Part shown: in pieces, positions 1 to 6,237 of the stretch
Numbering within the stretch: the first letter of the stretch is position 1
How the letters are laid out: each line of letters opens with the position of its first letter
Virus record (IMG/VR): IMGVR_UViG_3300032360_000060
Span: 1-21,251 of that record
Source of the DNA: a virus
DNA length: 21,251 nucleotides
Reading direction: 5' to 3' (one strand)
The notes under the pieces: generated by a model
What the model was told of the DNA's origin: nothing
The model's input: only the letters and a program-made list of their open reading frames with translations
Database searches by the model: none
Translations under genes and position numbers: made by a program

Positions 1-111
1 CTTGTTTGGTCGTTTAATTTAGGATGGTCCATAGTATATTTAGTTACACTTGGAATACTATCGAAGTTTATACGGAAAGACAGTTATCCCGCACCTTATA
101 AAAACTTATAA
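1..111 (+). CDS. C-terminal end of a possible membrane protein (partial)
   Basis: Frame 1 is open from the first base to a TAA at 109-111 and gives 36 residues, so the start lies outside the window. Residues 8-20 are hydrophobic (LGWSIVYLVTLGIL region) and are followed by a basic stretch (SKFIRKD). This looks like the last transmembrane helix and short tail of a small membrane protein. It runs toward the collagen-like gene on the other strand. The fragment is too short to name a family and could be a chance open frame. Confidence 0.45.
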   Translation, partial: LVWSFNLGWSIVYLVTLGILSKFIRKDSYPAPYKNL

Positions 112-113
112 GA

Positions 114-140
114 TAAAAAGGGGTCGTCGATTAAGACCCC
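114..140 (-). terminator. Rho-independent terminator of the collagen-like gene
   Basis: Read on the minus strand, GGGGTC (140-135) and GACCCC (125-120) form a six-base-pair GC-rich stem with a nine-base loop, followed directly by five T's. The stop codon of the collagen-like gene (131-133) lies inside the loop. The plus strand has no T-run after the hairpin, so it should act on minus-strand transcription only. Confidence 0.75.
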
Positions 141-601
141 GAAGATCCGTCCGAGCCAGCTGAACCACTGGAATTAGGATCACTAGTCACAGGGGCAGGG
201 GCAGGATCAGCAGGAGCAGAAGGTGCGCCGGAAGAACCATCCGAACCAGCTGAACCAGCTGAACCACTGGAATTAGGATCACTAGTCACAGGGGCAGGGG
301 CAGGATCAGCAGGAGCAGAAGGTGCGCCGGAAGAACCATCCGAACCAGCTGAACCACTGGAATTAGGATCACTAGTCACAGGGGCTGGAGCTGGAGCCGG
401 AGCACCAGATGAACCGCTTGATCCGGCTGAGCCGTCTGAACCGGCTGAGCCGTCTGAACCGGCTGAGCCACTTGTTGAACCATTTGTCGTTGTCATTTTT
501 ACTCTTTTGAACTGTTTAGGGCTGCCAGTGAAGCCACACTCAGGGCATTGCCTCACAGTAGAAACCCTTCTATTGAATAGTCTTTTGAAGATACTAAACA
601 T
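131..601 (-). CDS. Collagen-like repeat protein with a CxxC knuckle
   Basis: A 156-residue protein read from the ATG at 601. The N-terminus is basic (MFSIFKRLFNRR) and carries one CPECGF knuckle, which alone is only half a zinc ribbon. From about residue 39 it is low complexity. Perfect G-X-Y triplets (GSA, GSD, GSS, GAP) form blocks of eight, four and five, separated by an APSAPADPAPAPVTSDPNSS-type linker that occurs almost three times. Collagen-like triplets are common in phage fibres, but the zinc-knuckle start is not typical of them. The frame is open upstream to 700, but that start would run through the divergent gene at 662, so 601 is preferred. An ATG at 496 would give a pure repeat protein of 121 residues. 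Function unknown; virion surface or spacer protein is a guess. Confidence 0.6.
   Translation of the reverse strand: MFSIFKRLFNRRVSTVRQCPECGFTGSPKQFKRVKMTTTNGSTSGSAGSDGSAGSDGSAGSSGSSGAPAPAPAPVTSDPNSSGSAGSDGSSGAPSAPADPAPAPVTSDPNSSGSAGSAGSDGSSGAPSAPADPAPAPVTSDPNSSGSAGSDGSSGS
156..472. repeat. Tandem repeats inside the collagen-like gene
   Basis: Bases 156-257 and 255-356 are identical over 102 bases at an offset of 99. A third copy starts 90 bases later, at about 351, and diverges near 380. A separate 18-base unit (ccggctgagccgtctgaa) repeats at 423, 441 and, partly, 459. All periods are multiples of three, so changes in copy number keep the reading frame. Third codon positions are also identical between the first two copies, which points to recent duplication or ongoing recombination. 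Confidence 0.9.
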
Positions 602-661
602 TGTATTATTTTTATACCTTTTTTTTGTAGAAATGACAAAAAAATAAATATAACAAAACAG

Positions 662-895
662 ATGGCAAAGAAAGTTATTATTACTTGGCATGCTGCTCAT
701 GAAGCGGTAGTAGGATTGACGTTTGACGAGGATATCAATATAGAAAGTTTTGAAAAAGATTTGAATGAGAATAGCGACCCATCTGACCCGAATGGAGCTT
801 TATCCAAGATAGAGCAGATGACGAGAGACGGAAAGCTAGATTTTCAAAACATGACCAACGTTAAGCTAAAAGACTTTAAAGTCAGAGAGCTTTAA
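662..895 (+). CDS. Small acidic protein of unknown function
   Basis: A 77-residue protein with an ATG at 662, divergent from the collagen-like gene with a 60-base AT-rich gap between them. It begins MAKKVIITWHAAHEAVVG and continues with acidic, helical-looking sequence and no cysteines or membrane segment. No family is recognised. No clear Shine-Dalgarno sequence precedes it. Its TAA overlaps the stop of the convergent gene at 892-1146 by four bases. It is accepted as real because of its position, normal composition and the tight packing with both neighbours. Confidence 0.6.
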   Translation: MAKKVIITWHAAHEAVVGLTFDEDINIESFEKDLNENSDPSDPNGALSKIEQMTRDGKLDFQNMTNVKLKDFKVREL

Positions 896-1146
896 GGTCT
901 GAAATGCTTTTCTAGCTTTTCTTCTAATTTGTCAAATCTGGAATGCATGATGTCAGTAGCTCGTGTTAAGTCACTCTTTATGACGTACTGCTTCGGCATT
1001 TCGACCGCCAATTTGGCTAACTTCTCTACAAGGTCGTCATGCTTTTTCCAAAGTTGGTCTATATTGTGAAACAAACGTTTCATCGTCCAACCAATAAAAA
1101 ACGCAGCTATACCTAAAATTATATCTATTGCATCATTAAATTCCAT
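892..1146 (-). CDS. Small single-span membrane protein with coiled coil
   Basis: An 84-residue protein from the ATG at 1146. Residues 6-22 (DAIDIILGIAAFFIGWT) form one transmembrane helix. The rest is charged and heptad-like (IDQLWKKHDDLVEKLAKL, then FDKLEEKLEKHF), with a middle motif EMPKQYVIKSDL. Short phage proteins with one N-terminal helix, an LPxxYVxKxDL-type motif and a C-terminal coiled coil are common and are often found near lysis genes, but that role is only inference here. The frame continues upstream to an ATG at 1188. The 1146 start is preferred because it begins just before the membrane helix and leaves room for the promoter-like sequence at 1176-1190. Confidence 0.6.
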   Translation of the reverse strand: MEFNDAIDIILGIAAFFIGWTMKRLFHNIDQLWKKHDDLVEKLAKLAVEMPKQYVIKSDLTRATDIMHSRFDKLEEKLEKHFRP

Positions 1147-1175
1147 CTTTGACTTTCTTTTATTACACTCGTAGA

Positions 1176-1190
1176 CTATTATATACACAA
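1176..1190 (-). promoter_or_regulatory. Candidate promoter (TGTGTATATAAT)
   Basis: The minus strand reads TTGTGTATATAATAG, an extended -10-like element, about 30 bases upstream of the ATG at 1146. A second related sequence, GAGTGTAATAAAAG (1170-1157), lies closer to the start. No good -35 hexamer is visible. Confidence 0.4.
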
Positions 1191-1214
1191 ATTAAAAAAA
1201 TGTGATAATTTTTC

Positions 1215-1637
1215 CTATTTGTCCTCTGGCAATTTTGGAAGCTCTTTCATCTTGTCTCTTATGGCTCTTTGCTCTTCATAACCCACCTCTCCCCCCTTAT
1301 GTAGGTAATGAAAACCGCCATTAAGTGGAAGTTTCTTTTCGATCACAAGTAATTTTAATCTGTCATTTGGGACGATCATTTTGGTGCCGCGATCTGTCAT
1401 GTAAAAAATTGTTTTCAAAAATCCAACTCTTACTATTCTGGCTTGTCGTCCACTTATGTACAATACGTCGTCATTACAAAAATCTTTACCAACACATATC
1501 AAAAGCCCTTCTGCGGCTTTGTGTATTGCATCTTTAAAAAGTATACCAAGGAAAGCTACAATTAATAACCAACCATATGCGCCTATTAATTGTTCTGCGG
1601 CTTGTTGTAGTTCGGGATCTGCTAGTGAATCGTTCAT
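1215..1637 (-). CDS. MscS-like mini-protein (pore helix plus beta domain), copy A
   Basis: A 140-residue protein with one hydrophobic helix (YGWLLIVAFLGILFKDAI, about residues 20-37), then an amphipathic Ala/Gly-containing segment (HKAAEGLLICVG), then a small beta domain: DDVLYISGRQARIVRVG, TIFYMTDRG, MIVPNDRLKLLVIEK. The order and signature (aspartate before a beta-strand, G.xA.V..VG, T....D, V/IPN..L) match the TM3 and beta-domain region of MscS mechanosensitive channels. The upstream MscS membrane helices and the C-terminal cage are absent. The C-terminal 45 residues are a unique charged tail. It is clearly paralogous to the divergent gene starting at 1697. Whether it forms a channel is unknown; the protein could have been re-used as a membrane scaffold. 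Confidence 0.65.
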   Translation of the reverse strand: MNDSLADPELQQAAEQLIGAYGWLLIVAFLGILFKDAIHKAAEGLLICVGKDFCNDDVLYISGRQARIVRVGFLKTIFYMTDRGTKMIVPNDRLKLLVIEKKLPLNGGFHYLHKGGEVGYEEQRAIRDKMKELPKLPEDK

Positions 1638-1696
1638 TTATCGAGTAAAGCTTATTACACCTCTATTTAACTAAAACCTGTGTAATATATTTACAT
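1638..1696. promoter_or_regulatory. Divergent promoter region between the MscS-like paralogues
   Basis: These 59 bases separate the two divergent start codons. The minus strand carries GGTGTAATAAGC (1661-1650) and the plus strand GTGTAATATA (1680-1689). The same GTGTAATA core stands before each gene, so both could be controlled together. If the core is a -10 element, the plus-strand transcript would have almost no leader. Confidence 0.35.
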
Positions 1697-2017
1697 ATGG
1701 AAGATCAAATCGCTAATGCCGGTCAAAATTTTATCGGCGAGCACGGTTGGTTGCTCATCGCGGGAGCGGTGGGTTTAATTTTCAAAGAGACCATAACTAG
1801 CTTCGCAGCTGCAATATCCACGTCTCTTTTCGGAGGAATAAAAACTGATGACGTCTACAGTATGGGTGGAAGAGCCTGTAGAGTAGTAAGGGTTGGAATA
1901 AGATCCACAACTTTCTACTTTGCGGATTCTAAAACTCGAGTAGATATACCAAACGAAGACATCAAGGGTTTAAGACTCGAGAAGAAGATAGCGCCAATGG
2001 AAGAAGAGCAAGCGTAA
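1697..2017 (+). CDS. MscS-like mini-protein (pore helix plus beta domain), copy B
   Basis: A 106-residue paralogue of the 1215-1637 product. Shared features in the same order are IG..GWLLI, a hydrophobic helix ending in G.IFK, an Ala-rich amphipathic segment (TITSFAAAISTSLFGGI), DDVYSMGGRACRVVRVG, RSTTFYFADSK and IPNEDIKGLRLEKK. In E. coli MscS the equivalent region has the Ala/Gly-rich pore helix TM3 followed by a beta domain with a G.V..V...ST....DG...IPN signature, and this copy fits that pattern better than copy A. It lacks TM1, TM2 and the large C-terminal domain. It is followed ten bases later by the PhoH-type gene, so the two may be co-transcribed. Confidence 0.65.
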   Translation: MEDQIANAGQNFIGEHGWLLIAGAVGLIFKETITSFAAAISTSLFGGIKTDDVYSMGGRACRVVRVGIRSTTFYFADSKTRVDIPNEDIKGLRLEKKIAPMEEEQA

Positions 2018-2027
2018 ACTAGTTATT

Positions 2028-2798
2028 ATGCCTAAAGTTAGACTTGACCAATTGGCCAATTCTCTAGAGGAGTTGGATAACCCACAAGGTAGAGCTCTCC
2101 AGCGAGAGCCTTTGAGACCTCGAGAGAGGTTTCATATAGAAGACTTCAAGTGGACAAAAAAACAGAGAGAGTTCATTAAGATAGCCTTAAGTAAGGAATC
2201 AAAAATTCTTTTCGGTAAAGGTCCAGCGGGATCTTCTAAAACCCTTCTTAGTGTTTATTGCGCTCTGCATTTACTCAGCGAAGGAAAGGTTTCCGAAATA
2301 GTCTATATTAGATCTGCGGTAGAAAGCTCTGATTCTAGAATGGGCTTTTTGCCGGGAGATGCGGACCAAAAGCTTCATTTTTATAATCTTCCCTTTCTTC
2401 ATAAAATGGAAGAACTGGTTTGTCCTAATGTGATAAAAAAATTACAAAAAGATGAAAGAGTATCCACTTATCCTGTTAATTTTTGTCGAGGTATGAGTTG
2501 GAATTCTAAGTGTTTAATATTTGATGAATGCCAGAATAGCTCTCTCAAGGAAATCGTAACAGTATTAACTAGATTAGGTATGGGTTCCAAATGCTTTGTT
2601 TTAGCTGACCCAACTCAGACAGATTTAAAAAATGGGCATAGAGGAGGATTCGAAAGAATAGAGACTTTATTCACAGACAAAGAAAGCTCAAAATTTGGAA
2701 TAAACACTTTCGAATTCACGGAACAAGACGTAGTAAGATCAGAATTAGTCAGATTCTTAGTGACTAAATTCAAAGATTTAACTACTATGCCTATTTAA
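2028..2798 (+). CDS. phoH: PhoH-like P-loop ATPase
   Basis: A 256-residue cytoplasmic ATPase of the PhoH family. Visible motifs are Walker A GPAGSSKT (65-72), the YIRSAVE segment after it (93-99), Walker B CLIFDECQN (162-170), the sensor-like LADPTQTD (192-199) and a C-terminal RSELVRFLV arginine motif (237-245). PhoH proteins resemble the N-terminal half of superfamily 1 helicases. They are very common in phages, where their exact job in nucleic-acid metabolism is unsettled. Size fits stand-alone phage PhoH. Its last eight bases overlap the end of the convergent gene at 2791-3111. Confidence 0.93.
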   Translation: MPKVRLDQLANSLEELDNPQGRALQREPLRPRERFHIEDFKWTKKQREFIKIALSKESKILFGKGPAGSSKTLLSVYCALHLLSEGKVSEIVYIRSAVESSDSRMGFLPGDADQKLHFYNLPFLHKMEELVCPNVIKKLQKDERVSTYPVNFCRGMSWNSKCLIFDECQNSSLKEIVTVLTRLGMGSKCFVLADPTQTDLKNGHRGGFERIETLFTDKESSKFGINTFEFTEQDVVRSELVRFLVTKFKDLTTMPI

Positions 2799-3111
2799 CA
2801 TGACCAACGTATTCTGTCGAGGGCTCTGTCGTTACTGTCTGCCTCCAGCCGTCCTTGTGTAGAATATTGGTTACAGAACCGCAGAATCTTCTGACTTCTT
2901 TTTCAGGTATGTTCCAGAAAAAAGCATGCATCATTTCTTCTATCATGACTGCCATCTCTCTCTTGGGTGTTAAATCTGGTGAAATATGTATTTTGGGACC
3001 TCTGTAGTCTGGTGGGTCACATAGTCCGTCAGCGTTATAACTGTAGTGGGGTTTCTTTTTCAATATCTTATATCTTACCCCATCGTTATTTGTAAAAGTG
3101 TAGTCAGCCAT
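2791..3111 (-). CDS. Small phage protein with an EExxH (degenerate zincin-like) motif
   Basis: A 106-residue protein centred on AVMIEEMMHAFFWNIPEKEV (54-73), followed by a helix ending LHKDGW. A similar layout, HExxHA..W....E..V with a later L...GWR, is known from small phage proteins related to zinc metallopeptidases. Here the first histidine of HExxH is glutamate (E58-E59-x-x-H62), so normal zinc peptidase chemistry is doubtful. There is no signal peptide. It is convergent with the PhoH-type gene and divergent from the zinc-ribbon gene, and stands alone on its strand. A real gene, but the family call is tentative. Confidence 0.6.
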   Translation of the reverse strand: MADYTFTNNDGVRYKILKKKPHYSYNADGLCDPPDYRGPKIHISPDLTPKREMAVMIEEMMHAFFWNIPEKEVRRFCGSVTNILHKDGWRQTVTTEPSTEYVGHVK

Positions 3112-3136
3112 AATATTTATTATTTAAACTCTTATT

Positions 3137-3166
3137 TAGTTGTAATAACTATTTACCTAGTTGTAA
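3137..3166 (+). promoter_or_regulatory. Twin TAGTTGTAA repeats, candidate promoter or operator
   Basis: TAGTTGTAA occurs at 3137-3145 and again at 3158-3166, exactly 21 bases apart, which is two turns of the helix. Both lie in the 61-base gap between divergent genes and just upstream of the ATG at 3173. They could be a dimer-binding site or two overlapping -10-like elements. Confidence 0.35.
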
Positions 3167-3172
3167 AAAGTT

Positions 3173-3490
3173 ATGTCTAAATATAATAACATCACCTATT
3201 GTGTAAGTTGCGGATCCGCAAACGCTTGGAGTTTTAGTAAAAAAGGCTCTTTGCTAAATAAGCCTAAATTTTGCAGCTCCTGCGGCTGCAATCTAATTAC
3301 AGGAAAAATAACGAAAAAGAAAAAGGAGCTTCAAGAAGTTGAAGAGGAAGCCATGGAAGATGAAGATGTAGTCATCTCCACAGACATACCTCCTCTTGAG
3401 CTGGACGAGGCGGGTTGCTTTTTCCCACAAGTAGATTCTCAATCTTTAGGCAATTTAGTTGCACCGGTTTTAAAGGAAGAAGAGGAATAG
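3173..3490 (+). CDS. Small zinc-ribbon protein with an acidic tail
   Basis: A 105-residue protein. YCVSCG (C10, C13) and FCSSCGC (C34, C37, C39) form a classic two-knuckle zinc ribbon. A lysine cluster (KITKKKKE) follows, then a strongly acidic tail ending LKEEEE. It is the first gene of the long plus-strand series and lies ten bases upstream of the sigma-like factor. That position suggests a transcription accessory protein, for example a polymerase- or sigma-binding partner, but this is inference from context. Zinc ribbons are also found in many other small phage proteins. No Shine-Dalgarno sequence is obvious. Confidence 0.65.
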   Translation: MSKYNNITYCVSCGSANAWSFSKKGSLLNKPKFCSSCGCNLITGKITKKKKELQEVEEEAMEDEDVVISTDIPPLELDEAGCFFPQVDSQSLGNLVAPVLKEEEE

Positions 3491-3500
3491 CTATTAACAT

Positions 3501-4205
3501 ATGGCCGCAAAAAAGAAAGCCAAAAAAAAGTCTAAATTAAAATTTGAAGAATGTATTGAAATAATTAATGAAGAGGTAAGCAAAAGAAAAGGGAAATGGA
3601 CTTTAACGTCTATAGCTTGGATAGATTTTGAAGATATCTCTCAAATACTAAAAATACATATATTTAAGAAGTGGCATTTATTTGATCAAAGCAGGCCTTT
3701 ATTGCCTTGGCTTAACAGAATAATATCGAATCAGCTTAAAAATTTAATAAGAAATAATTATAGTAATTATTGTAAACCTTGTTTAAAGTGTGCTGCGGCA
3801 GAGCCAGATTCTGGATGTTCTATTTACGGCTCTCAGGACGCAAGGTGCCCACTTTATAAAAGATGGCTGACTAAGAAAAAGTCAGCTTATGATGTTAAAA
3901 TGGCTTTACCGCTAGAAAATCATAAAGGAGAGATTCGCGAGAACCTAACGTATCACCCAGATATAGAGTCAGGAATAATTAAGCTCCATGAAAAGTTAAA
4001 AGAAGTACTAAAACCAAATGAATGGTTGGTTTACGAAAATTTTTATATACAGAATAAGACAGAAGTGGAGATAGCAGAACAATTAAATTTCAAAACAACG
4101 GAGAAAAACAGAAACCCCGGATACAAGCAAATAAAAAACATACAAAAATCTATAATAGCTAAAGCTAAAAAAATACTAGAAAAGGATGATTTAGATTGGT
4201 CGTGA
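3501..4205 (+). CDS. Sigma-70-like phage transcription factor with a cysteine-rich insertion
   Basis: A 234-residue protein with a lysine-rich start. Residues about 40-86 resemble sigma region 2: DISQILKIHIFKKWHLFD, then RPLLPWLNRIISNQLKNLIR. Residues about 163-225 resemble region 4, with LKPNEWLVYENFY followed by a helix-turn-helix-like EVEIAEQLNF and a long basic helix. Between them lies an insertion with C91, C94, C97, C106 and C116, which should bind a metal. Phage sigma-like proteins with such inserts are known and direct host RNA polymerase to phage (usually late) promoters. The adjacent zinc-ribbon protein may be its partner. An atypical promoter element recurring in this window is a possible target. 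Confidence 0.75.
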   Translation: MAAKKKAKKKSKLKFEECIEIINEEVSKRKGKWTLTSIAWIDFEDISQILKIHIFKKWHLFDQSRPLLPWLNRIISNQLKNLIRNNYSNYCKPCLKCAAAEPDSGCSIYGSQDARCPLYKRWLTKKKSAYDVKMALPLENHKGEIRENLTYHPDIESGIIKLHEKLKEVLKPNEWLVYENFYIQNKTEVEIAEQLNFKTTEKNRNPGYKQIKNIQKSIIAKAKKILEKDDLDWS

Positions 4206-5314
4206 GCAAAGAAGATTTTAAATTAACAGAGGGACAGAAGCAGTCCCTAACCGCAGTTAAAGATTCAGTCGTTTCGGGAGAAGAGAATGTCGACGTATCT
4301 CTAATTCATCTAATACAGAACGTAACAGGGTTCACCGGCAAAGATGGAAGAAGCAAGGAGGGACGCGCCGTAAAAGCTTTTCTAAGTGAGATAGACTTAA
4401 CAGCTATTCCAGCCAGCGAATATCAAAAAGTCGAGAAGCCAGAACTCTCGGAAGAGCATAAAGAATTCATAAGAAACAACAGAGGGACAATGAAATATGT
4501 TGAAATGTCTCGAATACTATTTAAAAATGACAGCCTAACCAGCCTAAGCGCTGAGGTTAGAATGGTTACTGAATATTGTAAATCTCTGGAGGGCGACGGT
4601 TTTGAAGAGGTCTTAGAAGAGAGGGCTCCTGCTTTCGAATACAAACCCCCCAAACACCCAGATAGGGTACTTAGTAAGATAAACAAATATATTTTAGATA
4701 GCGGGATAGATAAAGAAAAAATTACTCCGAAACAAAAAAAGAGCATAGACAAACTGATGGGGTATCTGCATACTTTTAGGTTCGTTCACCAGATAAGTAA
4801 TTACAATCACGAGACAGATAGAGAGCTTTTCGAGTCTTCTTTCGTCAGATACACCCACGATAAGCCGGACCTAACTCAGGAGGAAGTTGACCAATATATA
4901 GTTCTTTCTGGAGAGGTTGTTATAGCATCAAATATTCAGAGAAGAGTAGGTAGGCTTACGAATCTATTGGATGAGACAGCTATGGATAACGAAGGACGAA
5001 GAATTTCTATGAGTTTGGTGGAGGCTATAAGTACGGCTCAAAATGAATATAATTCATGCGTAAACAGACAGCATAAGTTACTCGAAAGCCTAAAGGAAAA
5101 AAGAAGCGCCAGACTCAGCAAGCAGATACACGACAACGCAAGTATTTTAAATTTAGTCGAAACTTGGAAAGACGAAGAAGGAAGAAAAGAGCTAATCAGG
5201 ATAGCGGAATTAAGAAAGAAAGTAATTAAAGATGAGATTGTCAAACTTTCAACCATGGACGATGTCAAAGCTAGAATAATTGGCATATCAGAAGAGGAGG
5301 CTTTAAATGGATGA
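4196..5314 (+). CDS. Unknown 372-residue protein upstream of the packaging nuclease
   Basis: No family is recognised with certainty. The start is TTG at 4196, nine bases after AAGGA (4182-4186). A GTG at 4202, overlapping the TGA of the sigma gene as GTGA, is the alternative. Residues about 85-130 (EFIRNNRGTMKYVEMSRILF, then SAEVRMVTEYCKSL) look like a helical DNA-binding segment, and KPPKHPDRVLSKINKYILD begins a second helical part. Residues about 255-350 are long charged helices consistent with a coiled coil (VNRQHKLLESLKEKRSARLS). It lies immediately before a nuclease and the large terminase, where a small terminase subunit is usually found, and no other candidate for one is visible. That role is inference only. 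Confidence 0.6.
   Translation: MVVSKEDFKLTEGQKQSLTAVKDSVVSGEENVDVSLIHLIQNVTGFTGKDGRSKEGRAVKAFLSEIDLTAIPASEYQKVEKPELSEEHKEFIRNNRGTMKYVEMSRILFKNDSLTSLSAEVRMVTEYCKSLEGDGFEEVLEERAPAFEYKPPKHPDRVLSKINKYILDSGIDKEKITPKQKKSIDKLMGYLHTFRFVHQISNYNHETDRELFESSFVRYTHDKPDLTQEEVDQYIVLSGEVVIASNIQRRVGRLTNLLDETAMDNEGRRISMSLVEAISTAQNEYNSCVNRQHKLLESLKEKRSARLSKQIHDNASILNLVETWKDEEGRKELIRIAELRKKVIKDEIVKLSTMDDVKARIIGISEEEALNG
5295..5300 (+). promoter_or_regulatory. Shine-Dalgarno site AGGAGG of the nuclease gene
   Basis: AGGAGG ends six bases before the ATG at 5307, inside the 3' end of the preceding gene. It fixes the start and suggests coupled translation across the eight-base overlap. Confidence 0.8.
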
Positions 5315-6236
5315 GCTAATATGTAAAATAGACGGAGCCAAATTCGATACAGAAAAAGAGCTCCACAGGTACTTACGCAAATTCAAAATGAGGATGGCGG
5401 AATATTATCAAAAATATTATCCTCGCAGAGATTTACTTACGGGAGAATTAATAAAGTTCAAAAATAAAAATTATTATTTTTCTAATCATTTTAATTCTAG
5501 AGTAAACATGAAAAAATGGCTAAAGGAAGCTTCTCCAGAAGAGAGTAAAGAGTTTTGCGCTAAGATTATCAAAGAAAGAAAAGAAAGAAGAAATCTAGTA
5601 TATTCCCCGACGCAGGTTGAGATGCGTTGTACCATGATGCCGCCCATCCACTACTATCAAGAACTGTTTGGTGATTTTTATAAGTTATGTTCGAAGCTCG
5701 ATTTAAAACCTAGATTTAAAAAATTTCCTCATAAAGAGATAAAAGAGAAAATAAAAGAAGGCTACGAAATAGTAGTCGATACGAGAGAACAAAAACCCCT
5801 GAACATAAATTACGAAACTAGAAGAGAAGGTTTAAAGTTTGCTGACTACTGGTTAGATAAAGAAGATAATAAATGTTACGTAGAGAGAAAAGAGACTAAA
5901 GATTTTATAGGAACATTCACGGGGGGTTGTGATAGGTTCTCTAGAGAATTGGAGAGGGCCGAGGAACAGGACGCGTATGTAGTTGTTGTCGTAGAAAACT
6001 CACTTGACAATATGATGAAATTTAATTATCTTAAGTATATAACAAAGAAGGTGCAGGTAACCCCAGAGTTTGTATTAAGGAACGTCAGGGATATAATACA
6101 AAAACACGAGAACGTGCAATTCCTCTTCGCGAAAGGCAGAACCGAAGCCACTAGAGTAACAAGGAAGTTGTTTTTCTCTGGTACTGTATATAAGGATATG
6201 GATTTGCAATTAGCTTATGACTTAAAACTATTTTGA
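5307..6236 (+). CDS. ERCC4/XPF-type nuclease with phage-specific N-terminal domain
   Basis: A 309-residue protein. The C-terminal half carries the ERCC4 nuclease motifs in order: VVDTREQKPL (156-165, acidic and RE residues), GLKFADYW (175-182) and YVERKETKD (191-199, the ERK...D active-site signature), then GGCDRFSRELERA (206-218). These nucleases cut branched or structured DNA using a metal ion. Residues 1-140 are a separate domain with KFDTEKELHRYLRKFKMRMAE and a YYPRRDLLTGELIKF stretch, of unknown role. It overlaps the preceding gene by eight bases and is followed after one base by the large terminase, so a role in resolving branched replication products before packaging is likely. That role is inferred from context. 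Confidence 0.85.
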   Translation: MDELICKIDGAKFDTEKELHRYLRKFKMRMAEYYQKYYPRRDLLTGELIKFKNKNYYFSNHFNSRVNMKKWLKEASPEESKEFCAKIIKERKERRNLVYSPTQVEMRCTMMPPIHYYQELFGDFYKLCSKLDLKPRFKKFPHKEIKEKIKEGYEIVVDTREQKPLNINYETRREGLKFADYWLDKEDNKCYVERKETKDFIGTFTGGCDRFSRELERAEEQDAYVVVVVENSLDNMMKFNYLKYITKKVQVTPEFVLRNVRDIIQKHENVQFLFAKGRTEATRVTRKLFFSGTVYKDMDLQLAYDLKLF

Positions 6237-6237
6237 C

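Noticed and set aside
131-500. The repeat array as a CRISPR array or satellite
   Set aside because: The repeats are in frame, code for G-X-Y and Pro/Ala segments, and have no unique spacers of constant size.
602-700. Upstream extension of the collagen-like gene to an ATG at 700
   Set aside because: It would run across the intergenic gap and the start of the divergent gene at 662, and its added residues are low-quality Phe/Cys/Tyr-rich sequence read from AT-rich DNA.
1325-1674. Two plus-strand open frames opposite MscS-like copy A
   Set aside because: They lie antisense to a gene with a clear paralogue and show no protein-like composition.
4423-5286. Minus-strand open frames opposite the 372-residue gene
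   Set aside because: Ser/Leu-rich shadows of a purine-rich coding strand, without ribosome sites.
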